Part shown: positions 10,609 to 18,869 of the stretch, piece after piece
Position numbering within the stretch: position 1 is the stretch's first letter
How the letters are laid out: every line of letters begins with the position of its first letter
Origin: Cenococcum geophilum 1.58
Taxonomy: Eukaryota; Ascomycota; Dothideomycetes; Gloniales; Gloniaceae
Length of the DNA: 64,000 nt
Direction: 5' to 3'
NCBI GenBank assembly: GCA_001692895.1
Contig: KV748255.1
Location: forward strand, 372,001 to 436,000
The notes under the pieces: model-generated
Databases searched by the model: none
Told to the model about the DNA's origin: nothing
Seen by the model: the letters and a program-made list of their open reading frames with translations, nothing else
Program-made: the position numbers and the translations under genes

Positions 10609-12942
10609 TTTTGGAGGGAGGCAGAGGTTGATTGCCTTCTTTTCCGGAGTCCAACTTATCTACCAGCTGTGCTACTCTGCTGTGGCCCTTGCGCGCCTTG
10701 TGGCCCATAGCTATACATATGAAAAGACGCGCTTAAACGTGGGGTGAGGGGATTTATTGGATGACGAGCGAATAGGGAGGTGGCAATGGAAAAATATGAG
10801 CAGCAGTCGTGGCTCGACGCGATGAGGCAGGGACGGGAGCATATCAGGGAACCCTCGTAAGGATGGTGGACGACAATTGGGAGAGCTGTCACAAGACTAC
10901 AATAGGAAAAAAGATAACTACTAACACAGCCCAGCATGAAGCCTTCCACGGGGCCTTCGAGATTTTTCGGACTGCTCGAGTTGGCATTCCCGTACATGAC
11001 GGGTAATAATTGGAGCCACGTCATGACTAAAGCAGGCGTTTAACTTTGGGATAGAGAGGCCCGACGGCGGGTTCAAAGCCGCTGTGGCCATGCAGCCAGC
11101 GTCAAACTTCGTTACGGTGATGCATGCGGGAGAAAGGCCAGTTGGGTGCTCTTGCAGAATTCCCTTGGCCATCCGATAGGGCCCGTCAGGACTGACAGAG
11201 CACCAGGCGGCCCAAAGTCGGTGGCCGGGTACATTGCGGTACATTGCGTGGGATGGGCTGTACCTTTCGGTGCCAGCAAGGCCATCCAAGTCATCCCACC
11301 CAGCGTTCCACCCAGCGCTTCGATCGGCCAAGTGGGCCGGAACACAGGGAAGAGTCTGGAGAGACGGGATTGGTGTTGATGGGGGTCGTTGTGGGGAGGC
11401 GACTGACGTGTTCACCCGAAGGGCCATCCCCGCCAGGAGCCCGCCCGTGCCCGCCGTCATGGGCCGCCTCGCTTGTGGCTAGCGGGCCAGTCTCAGCGAT
11501 CCGACCCCGCAGAAGGCGCAACAATCCTCTGTTCATTGAGCAGCGTGAGACACGCAGACACGCAAACATGACGGCACTCGAAGCCCTTCTTGTATTACCA
11601 CTGCTTCACTGCAAGGCTGCGGCTGTCCGTCGAGCCCTCTGTGCCATTGTGGCTCCCTGCATATATTGAATCTATTTTCACAGTCATACATACGAGTACA
11701 ATTGGGCCACGCTGCTGGGTCCATCATCTTTCAACCGTTGTCGAGATGGCGAGACTTGAACAAGAGGTTGGGCGGCCAATGTGAGAGCTGAACGTGTTGG
11801 CACCCCAATATGCTGATTGTCTCTAATGGCTCTCCATTGGGAAAAGGAAGCTGACTTGTCAAGTCTATCCCAATCGCTCCCGCGACTCGTGCTGAGCCGA
11901 CCAAATGGCATCAACGACTGCATGTTGGCCTCGTTCATGCACCATCAAGGGGTGGACGTGCAGCCGTTCATACCCTTTTGAGCCCTACGCACCACCCCCA
12001 GGCCTGCCACAGGAATTGGAACCCTTCAAGTGGTTGAGGGTGCCTTCAATCTCACAACCAGCCAGCCTGGATTATTTCCAAGCCATATGAAGCAACGGGA
12101 GAGCTTTCTACTTGAAGACGAAAATTCCCATCAAGAATTGGACGGAATTTCGAACGAGCCCGAAGTGCTGCCCAATACCATCCAAGCATCCGATATCGCA
12201 ATATGCGCAGCGGTGCCTCGAACTATTCCGCGGATGAAACCCGGCTATGGATTTTCGGAGTCACGACTGACTCCCATCAGTACAACGTGAAACTACTCCT
12301 AGGGAAGTAACACATCGCCCGGAGTTGTTCCCGAAGGCCCCTGAGAATCAACCCCGCGGATCATTCAGTAGCAATGGTCTAGATGTACTTTAGACCAAGC
12401 CCTCGAGTCCTCAAGCCCACTTAGCAGCCTGCTCGACATGTACGTCAGAATGCTTTTTAGGGAACCTTCTGACCATATGCGTAAGACTTAAGCACCGATA
12501 TCGCAAGATCTCACGGACTCTCACCATTTGCACGGTAACAGTTTCCTGATTCTGAGTCCTCTGCTTACTTGATCTCTCCGGTGCTGTTTCTAGACAAACT
12601 TTCTTCTCCACCGGGAAGAGATCACATGAGCTTAGTTTCTCGGGCACCGAGTTTTGATGCCAAGAAGCGGTTATGGGGATAATGTAAAGATGTTCCTGAA
12701 CTAATATTGAGAGAAATAGGCATAACAGAATCTAGGGTATCTTTCGGCCAAACCTCCATATATGTACAGTCACACAAAGTCGTCGCAGAAATCTTGATCC
12801 CTGAAATCCCGTCGCTATCGTCAAGGTCTAAACGCCTTTCAGAATCTGAAGTCCGGCCTACGTTGACCACATTCTTATCAGAACTTACACTTTTGGCGGC
12901 TCTAAGACTCCACCCACTCCTCATTCAGGAAATCTTTCACCT
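10609..12942. other. Intergenic region, including the probable promoter of the giant gene
   Basis: No supported gene. Composition is normal to GC-rich, especially 11,050-11,500. The longest frame (about 180 codons, minus, 10921-11460) has Cys/Arg/Pro-rich random composition and no recognisable motif. The stretch just above the giant gene start contains a chance tRNA-like box A (see rejected items). The minus strand at 12622-12924 is open for 100 codons just below the three-exon gene and could be an unrecognised further exon, but I found no splice pair joining it in frame. Confidence 0.45.
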
Positions 12943-13850
12943 TCATGTTGCCGCGCTTCCGCTTTCCCTCGACTTCTTCTTATCCTCCAGCTTTTTGGGT
13001 GCCCTCTCGCTAGACACCCCTTCCGAAACAGGTTCTAACAAGAGAGGTATTTTCATTGGTTCGGAAGTGTAAATCTAGCCATACCCGTCTTAGTGTTTCG
13101 AAACAGGGACGTCATACATCGGATATAGCAGGGAAGTATGTACACTTTCACGCAGCGCATGTTCGGCTTATTGAGTTTCCTCAGGTCACCCAAAGTTCTA
13201 TGAGCATTTCGAACATTCTCCGCGTATCCAATCTTAGCAGCTTCCAACCTTTTGGCTTTATCAATCGCTAATTCATCTGCCTTATCGATCAACTTTCTCA
13301 CTGGCGGTAAACGAGGAGACAAGGCAGCATCTCTAGCAGGATCGAAGCGCTCTGTCCTTTTGGTCGTCTCTTTGGTCAGAGGTAGGACCGCAGCATCAGA
13401 CTATGTGGATGAAGATATTCCTGCCAGCCCAGTGCTATAGTTCACGGGTCCTGTTCCAGCCATGGGCACACCATCTTGACTAGGGGACGATGTTGGATTC
13501 ACTTCCGGTTCCGTGAGACTCCTGGCATTTATTGTTCCGGAGGAGGTGGGGAATCCAACAATCGTGCTTGAAGGAGTAGTGTCGGAGCCATTGTCCGCTC
13601 GTCCAGCCGTATACTTACTGCTCGCTGCATTTATAGGTGGTGTAGAAGCATTACTAGTTCCTGTATTCTGGCTCCCCGTATAACTAGTTTGCTGCTCAGA
13701 ACCACCTGAATTCAGTGGAGCTGTCGAGGAGGACGTGGAATGTTCAGGGCCAGCATGGCCTTTGTCGGGGATGGGCGTTTGAGGTCGTGACTCTGCCGGA
13801 ACCCCATTTAACCAGGAGCTGATGCATGCTGACTTCTTTTCCGTATCCAT
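12943..13850 (-). CDS. Predicted three-exon gene for a Ser/Thr-rich protein of about 261 aa
   Basis: Minus strand, ATG at 13850-13848. Exon 1 (13850-13446, 135 codons) encodes a Ser/Thr/Gly/Asn-rich disordered region (MDTEKKSACISSWLNG...). A putative 45-nt intron (13445-13401, GTGAAC...ACATAG) removes the only in-frame stop, TAG at 13403-13401. Exon 2 (13400-13152, 83 codons) is helical and charged (VRKLIDKADELAIDKAKRLE). A second intron (13151-13075, GTGAAA...GGCTAG, with ACTAAGA as possible branch site) leads to exon 3 (13074-12943, ending KKLEDKKKSRESGSAAT then TGA). Both introns are phase 0. No domain is recognised. The first intron has a weak donor and no good branch site, so the alternative is a gene broken by a nonsense mutation. 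Another frame at about 12,880-12,960 reads KRKRGNMKVKDFLNEEWVES, so the 3' end may be modelled wrongly. Confidence 0.4.
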
Positions 13851-14666
13851 GATGGAAACCGCAGAGGAGAATCAAGCCTGAGCTGTTTTTAAGACTGAAG
13901 AGTTTGGATGAGGTTGGTGATTGTCGATTTGAATCGATTCACGTTACCGCTAGAAGCCTCGGTGAGGGTTTGAAGGTTGTTTTTGTTGCAGCAGTTACGA
14001 CCTTCATTGAAGCAGACATCGAGAATATATTAGTGAATAAAGTTAGAACGCTGCGGCGTGCGAGGGATATTTTATTCGAGGTCAGAGTATACCATTATTT
14101 GAATTAGCGCTAACGCACCCTAAATCAAAGCACTTACTATCTCTACATCTGTCGAACGACGCGCTAATTGCGATCGTCGTCCTGTTTCCCATGTGGGTAT
14201 AGATTAGGGGTGTCTCGACTATTTCACTTGACTGTATATATTGAGGCTTAACAGGCTACATCAATCCGACAGAGCTCTCCTTCTTGACTGCTCCGTTCGA
14301 CAACGTCTCTATAATGACCCTAGAACTAAGAGCTTAGAAGATTCAGAATGCGTTCATACTGGCCAGGAGCCAATTAATACTCTCTACATTCCTAGAAGCA
14401 TCGCAGCAACTCCCCCTTTTTAACCGCCTTTCTTTAAATGTCTACTTTCCTTTTAGCTTTCGTTAAAACTTTTTCACATCTGTGTGACCATCTCATCCCT
14501 CATCCGATTTCACTTTCCTTCAAGGCCAAATCGCCACCATCCAACCACAAGCTTAGCCTTCTCCAAAATATATACTCTTTCATCCCTGTTCCCTTTCTCT
14601 GTGTGTGGATAATCCCTTCCTTCTCATGCGTCTTTTGCTGACGAGATTGCTCAGCGAAAGGGTTCA
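13851..14666. promoter_or_regulatory. Divergent intergenic region with pyrimidine-rich tract
   Basis: This lies between the minus-strand start at 13850 and the plus-strand ATG at 14667. The section at about 14,425-14,640 is strongly C/T-rich on the plus strand, as in many fungal core promoters just upstream of the transcription start. No convincing coding sequence is present; the 67-codon frame across the tract is a by-product of its composition. Confidence 0.4.
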
Positions 14667-15046
14667 ATGCCAGGTTTGGCCCCCATGCAGTACGTTGAAG
14701 CAGAAAGAGAGTGCGCCAATCATCAATTTTATGGCGGAGCTCTCCTCCAGAGCCTTCTCGTGGGATTAATCACATTCTGGAGCGACTTGAGGTGCACGTC
14801 CCAATCTACCTTATACTCACAACTCCAGGGCTGGTAAGTGACTTGGGGAAATACTTCATCTGGGAGTATGAGTACGGGTCGGGCCACAGGGCCATCCGCG
14901 CCAGCTTCTGGGTCGACACGGACGAGCTGGAGAGCCGGGATAAGCTGCTATTCAAGAACGCACGACCGTTGAGCGACGGGGAAGAGGTATGGGCGGCGGC
15001 ACTTCCCCGCGCTCTCTGGGAATGGTCATGGCCCCTGATGGGTTGA
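14667..15046 (+). pseudogene. Possible broken or partly modelled plus-strand gene
   Basis: Downstream of a pyrimidine-rich tract, ATG 14667 opens a frame reading MPGLAPMQYVEAERECANHQ and on to a short hydrophobic stretch (ALLQSLLVGLITFW). This stops just after a GTAAGT consensus donor at 14834. The following GC-rich sequence (14,830-15,046) is open in a different frame with coding-like composition (KYFIWEYEYGSGHRAIRASF, then WVDTDELESRDKLLFKNARP). No acceptor and branch site were found that would join the two in frame, so a frameshift or truncation by the neighbouring retroelement is possible. A second GTAAGT at 15,084 followed by CTGTAG at about 15,120 looks like another intron. I do not recognise the protein and propose no function. 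Confidence 0.28.
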
Positions 15047-15120
15047 GTAAGAGACCAGGCTGTTAGCAGGTTGTCGATAGCAGGTAAGTGGGAACGAAGC
15101 GGATTGACTGACTGAGACCC

Positions 15121-15431
15121 TGTAGAAAGGAGATGAGCTACTTATATACACCAGCAGAGAATTGACTATGCAGTCACGTGGTTCTTCCAATATAGGCGAG
15201 GTCAAGGCAGCGGAGAAATCCTGTCGACCTGAATCAGATTATCTTGTCACCGACTCAGCTACCTCCCATTGACTCAGTCATTGACTCAGTCATTGGCTCG
15301 GTCACCTACCCCTTGTTTCCATTGCCCCTCCCCTACCCCCTTCTCGTTCTCATTTCCTACACCTTTCTTATATATATAGAGAGGCTCTTAGAGCCACATT
15401 CAATAAACAGAGTCATTATTCTTTCCTTACA
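15121..15431 (+). mobile_element. LTR-like sequence at the border, not visibly RIP-mutated
   Basis: The sequence begins TGTAGAA and ends CCTTACA. It holds a TATA box (TATATATATA at about 15,369-15,378), AATAAA at 15402-15407, and, immediately after the end, TGGTGCACGGACC, which could be a tRNA primer-binding site. This order (TATA, poly-A signal, terminal CA, primer site) is that of a 5' LTR. The right-hand LTR was not found, and the AT-rich block starts within 60 bases, so the element is truncated or hidden. The left boundary is the weaker call. Confidence 0.4.
15268..15303 (+). promoter_or_regulatory. Three 12-bp tandem units with two TGACTCA boxes
   Basis: Units of the form ATTGACTCAGTC lie in tandem; TGACTCA occurs at 15270-15276 and 15282-15288, with a degenerate third unit (TTGGCTCGGT) and a half-site CGACTCA at 15251. 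TGACTCA is the classic site of Gcn4/Cpc1 and AP-1-like bZIP factors in fungi. The boxes are about 85-100 bp upstream of the TATA box of the LTR-like sequence, a sensible place for an activating element. Binding itself is inferred. Confidence 0.4.
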
Positions 15432-15865
15432 ATTGGTGCACGGACCACCGATTAACAGTTATAAGCCCGGGTTGCTTGCCGTATTGCCCCTATTTAACTA
15501 ATTAATTTAATTAATTATACCCCTTATTAAATTACTACTTATTACTAAATCCTTTAACCTTTCTGCAAGCACCTTTTTAAAATAACTTCTTAACTACTTA
15601 CCTAAGCTATTACTATAACGGTAATATTATTAAGCCAAGCTAATTGGAACAAATGGATTAACCTTATTAGGCTTTAAGCCCAAATAGGAAAAATATAGGA
15701 ATGTGTTAACCTATTATTAAGCTATATATATAAACTATATAATAAGATTAAGACGTTATATAAGGAAAGAAGGTAGGAAAATAGGAAGAAAGGGTATATA
15801 TCGTTAACTTAGTTACTTAGTTAACACGTACACGGAGTAGAATAGGATTTAGGACGTAGTCCTAG

Positions 15866-15960
15866 CAGAACTTAATAGAATTTAGTAGAACTTGGCAGAA
15901 TATGGCAGAATTTAGTAGGACTTAGTGGAATATAGCAGAATATAGCAGATTGCCGTTAGA
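15866..15960 (+). repeat. Short imperfect repeats of AGCAGAATTTAGTAG type
   Basis: About six to seven degenerate copies of a word like CAGAATATAG or GAATTTAGTA, spaced 9-17 bp, run through this stretch. It lies in otherwise featureless AT-rich sequence. It could be a minisatellite or the direct-repeat part of an unrecognised LTR. A separate microsatellite (ATTAGTAT units) lies at about 16,128-16,155. Confidence 0.4.
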
Positions 15961-16309
15961 TTGCTATAGGTCGCGGCAAATTACGGTCTTATAAATGGTG
16001 GAAGCAGGTAGGCGTGTATAAGGTATTATAGGGGTGTCCTATAACGATTATAAAAAAGAAAACTCTCTAGGTAGGGACTGTGGTTCTTTAAATATATAAT
16101 ACTGCGCTTAAGAAATATACTAAGTACATTAGTATATTAGTATATTAGTACATTACGTTCCTATATTTCTATATTTCTACGTTTTAAACTTATAATATAA
16201 CTAGCTATATAACTTAGCTACCTTTTATCCTATAGCTTAGTTGGTTTTAATACCTCTTATACTATTTTAACTAACCTATATATATCTCTTCTTAGTAGTT
16301 ATACTACTG

Positions 16310-16350
16310 CTAATATAAGGCCCGTAACACTATCTCCCTCCTTTTTATCT
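16310..16350 (-). mobile_element. Candidate polypurine tract and LTR edge of a minus-strand element
   Basis: Read on the minus strand, a purine run (AAAAAGGAGGGAGATAG, 16346-16330) is followed directly by TGTTACGGGCC at 16329. That is the arrangement of a polypurine tract next to a 3' LTR, and TGTTACGG is the LTR start seen elsewhere in this window. It could be the 3' LTR edge of element D, which is coded on this strand, but I could not find the other LTR or the left boundary. Confidence 0.3.
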
Positions 16351-16587
16351 TTATCCTTAAAAATATTTTCTATCTTTAAGTTGTCTACTAAAGGTATAGC
16401 TTTTTAATTTTTAATTTAATAACCTTTATTATTTCTAATACCTCCTATTAGATCTTTTATATCTAACTATTATAACTAGCTAGTAACTATTATAACTAGC
16501 TAGTAACTATTATACTATTACTTAGTAAAGTTATACTATACTATTCTTATTATATAGAGAAGAAGTTAGTATATATTATAATCGCGG

Positions 16588-16870
16588 TGTTACGGCACTA
16601 ATAGATATTAGTGGATTATAGTGGACAGTTATAAATAGTTATAAACAGTTGTAGATAGTTGCAGACAGTTATAGATAGTCGTAGATAGTTTTATATAGTT
16701 TTAGATAGTTGCTGTTACGTAACTAGAGGATCCTATATAACGTTAAGCGGCGCCACCCTCCGTCTCCTTTCCTTTCTCTAGCTTTAGATCCTTGTTTATA
16801 GACTACTAATTATATAGGCTTACGCGTCCCTCTTGCCGTGCTCGTGCCTCGATTGACTAAGTCGCTAACA
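16588..16870 (+). mobile_element. Solo LTR, 283 bp, TSD CGCGG
   Basis: The sequence starts TGTTACGGCACT, ends GCTAACA, and is flanked on both sides by CGCGG (16583-16587 and 16871-16875), a perfect 5-bp target duplication. It includes degenerate repeats of the ATAGTTATAGACAGTT type. There is no internal region, so this is a solo LTR left by recombination between two LTRs. The first 12 bases match those of the LTRs of C1, so it belongs to a related lineage. Confidence 0.75.
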
Positions 16871-17029
16871 CGCGGTTCCGTCTAGTTACTAACCTTCTTT
16901 TTATACTAAGTGCATATAAGTAAATATACAATTATCCTATAATATTTAATCCGTCTCTAATACTAAGTATATATGTCTTATTATCTTATATAGGTATCTA
17001 ATACCTTATCTAATCTATTATAGGGTTTC

Positions 17030-17592
17030 GCGTATTAGTAGCGGCTAAAAAACTAGAGAGTAAGCTAGCTAAGGCTTTTATTAAGGTTTAACTATCACAG
17101 TACGTGCCGACTGTCATGGTACGATGTACGAGGTGACCGTATATTATTAACAAACGATATCGTGTGAGGAGCTATGTAGGAGGTGAGGCGGTATATATAC
17201 GTGTCGCTCAGGGGTTAGGTCTGTGCTCGTGTTATAACAACACTAAGTCATAACAACGTGTCAGGTCAGTGCCGTGACATTAACGTCGTTTTAATAAGGC
17301 GTTTTAGGCTCTAAAGGCTTAACTTAATACTTATACTTAACTAAGCCGTCTTATAAAGGTTTATAAAAAGATATACTTAAAAGAGCTACGTTTTATAGAG
17401 TAAGGTCTATATAAGCTTAAGGTTAAGGAGGCTAAAAAGAATTCTAACCTAGAAGAGATAGAAACAGCTTATACGCTAGTAGTAGATTCTTTAAATAACC
17501 TGGTTTATTTATTACCTTTAACTAATCCCTTTATTTTTAGCTCTTTCTTAATACTACCTAACCCATTTTCTATAGCCTTTTTTTAGGTTCTA
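17030..17592 (+). other. Coding-like relic of unknown origin, split by a solo LTR
   Basis: If the solo LTR at 17093-17279 and one TTAAC are removed, a plus-strand frame reads VAAKKLESKLAKAFIKV on the left. It continues to the right with LSRLIKVYKKIYLKELRFIE and KVKEAKKNSNLEEIETAYTL, with only a few RIP-type stops. I recognise no family. The opposite strand of the same stretch also has long openings and adjoins the chromodomain end of element D, so the coding strand is uncertain. Confidence 0.25.
17093..17279 (-). mobile_element. Solo LTR, 187 bp, TSD TTAAC
   Basis: On the plus strand it runs from TATCACAG (TG mutated to TA) to GTGCCGTGACA, flanked by TTAAC on both sides (17088-17092 and 17280-17284). 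The reverse complement begins TGTCACGGCAC, the terminus shared with the C1/C2 LTRs, and it is as long as the C1 LTR (187 bp), although the interior differs. It interrupts a coding-like plus-strand stretch (about 17,030-17,590). Confidence 0.75.
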
Positions 17593-17594
17593 TA

Positions 17595-17897
17595 TGTAAG
17601 GGCGCGGAGAGACTTTAGGGAAGATTTAAAGGAACGATATAAATTCTATCTAAATCTAAGGGTATATAGCTCTCGCTAAGAACAAAACGTTGCGTAAAGA
17701 AGAGAAAGGAATAATAAGAGAATTATATAATTAAATAGTTAGGGGCTTAGTGGTTAATGCGTGCGCATATACGCACGCGGTCTTCGACAAACTTTAGTAA
17801 TTTAATTAATCTGGCAGATTTTGGTTAAAGCGTCGGAATTTATCTATTAAGTGTTTCACTAAGACATTCCTACTATAACTAGGCTAGTCCCGTTATA
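17595..17897 (-). repeat. 3' LTR of element A
   Basis: A direct repeat of 303 bp paired with 23250-23552. Differences between the two are nearly all transitions, with one apparent transversion in the GGAAGATTT/GGAAACTTT segment. The shared core GTGCGCATATACGCAC is itself palindromic. Confidence 0.9.
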
Positions 17898-17980
17898 GTA
17901 CCCCCCCTTTTAGCCGAAGGTCCAAATAATTTAATTTTAGTTAAGACTTATAACTTATCGCGTGTTATGTTTTTGCGTTA

Positions 17981-18098
17981 GGTAGTAGTATAGGGTTTTA
18001 CCAATTCTATTATTAAATGGACTAATTAGGATTTTCTATCCCCAGGATAGAAAATCGCTATTGGCTTAGTTAAGGCAGTAAGCAGAACTAATATCTTT
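17981..18098 (+). repeat. Hairpin module copy 1 (in element A)
   Basis: About 118 bp, alignable with 37332-37448 (C1) and 41761-41880 (C2, reverse), from GGTAGTAGTATAG to AACTAATATCTTT. Its core, 18030-18056, is a 27-bp inverted repeat with 10-bp arms GATTTTCTAT/ATAGAAAATC around a 7-base loop. It is flanked by CTAATTAG on the left and CGCTATTGGCTTAGTTAA on the right. Relative to the coding strand of its host element it is inverted compared with the copies in B, C1 and C2. Confidence 0.8.
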
Positions 18099-18136
18099 AT
18101 AGTAGGTCTTGGCAAGGCGGATCTAACTAATTAGAT

Positions 18137-18159
18137 AACTTTAACCGGCGGTTAAAGTT
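18137..18159. repeat. 23-bp palindrome AACTTTAACC...GGTTAAAGTT, copy in A
   Basis: AACTTTAACCG and its complement CGGTTAAAGTT overlap around a GCG centre, flanked by TCTAATTAG-like sequence. The same palindrome is at 37257-37279 (C1) and 41919-41941 (C2). It lies between pol and the 3' LTR in all three elements. Confidence 0.75.
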
Positions 18160-18869
18160 TCTTAATATCTTGCGTATTACGTGATTATATTATAAATATT
18201 ATAACGTATTTTAAGTCTTTTTTAATTTTAAGCTTCCTGCTATTATATTTCGTGTATTTATATTAGGTAGTAATTATTTACTTTTATATTATGTCTATCT
18301 AGCCAAAGTAGGCCGCGAAGGATAGTCCTTATAGAATTCTTTTACTAAGGAAGGCGCATTGGTCTTAATCTGGTTATAGGTTTCCTAAGTTTATATTTTA
18401 TATCCTTCCCATTTAATAAGAAGTTTAAATTATTTAGATTATATCTTCTATCGTATATCGTTAATTAAGTTAATAAAGTAAAAACCGTTGCCATTATTAA
18501 CAATTATAAGAGGTAGTAGTGGTACTTCGCGAGTTATAGGTTTACCCTTTAAGGGTTACAGCAAGTTTACGTAAAACATTAGATATATTTTTATCTTAGT
18601 TAGTAGTTTAAGTTTATAAGTATATAGGCTTAGTTTTTTCTTAACTTAGTATAGACCCGTAAACTTCCAGTCTAGTTTCTTTAAAGGTTGTTAAGTCTTT
18701 AGGTTTCGTATATTTAGGTAAACTATATTACCTTCCTTAAAGTCCCACGCGGGAGCTCGTCCTTTATTTATATGCTATTCCTATACCATTTAAGCGTACG
18801 CTAATTTACTTTATAATAGTTCCGTTAACTGCTTTATTNAATCGGCNAAGTTATANNCGTTAATTAGTT

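Noticed and set aside
10621..10680. tRNA-like signal on the minus strand just above the giant gene: TAGCACAGCTGG matches box A and GCAGAG/CTCTGC could pair
   Set aside because: The distance between the pairing arms is about 48 nt, too short for a tRNA. No box B (GGTTCRANNCC) is present and no anticodon arm folds.
10921..11460. 179-codon minus-strand frame
   Set aside because: Composition is random for a GC-rich promoter region, other frames overlap it equally well, and no motif or splice structure supports it.
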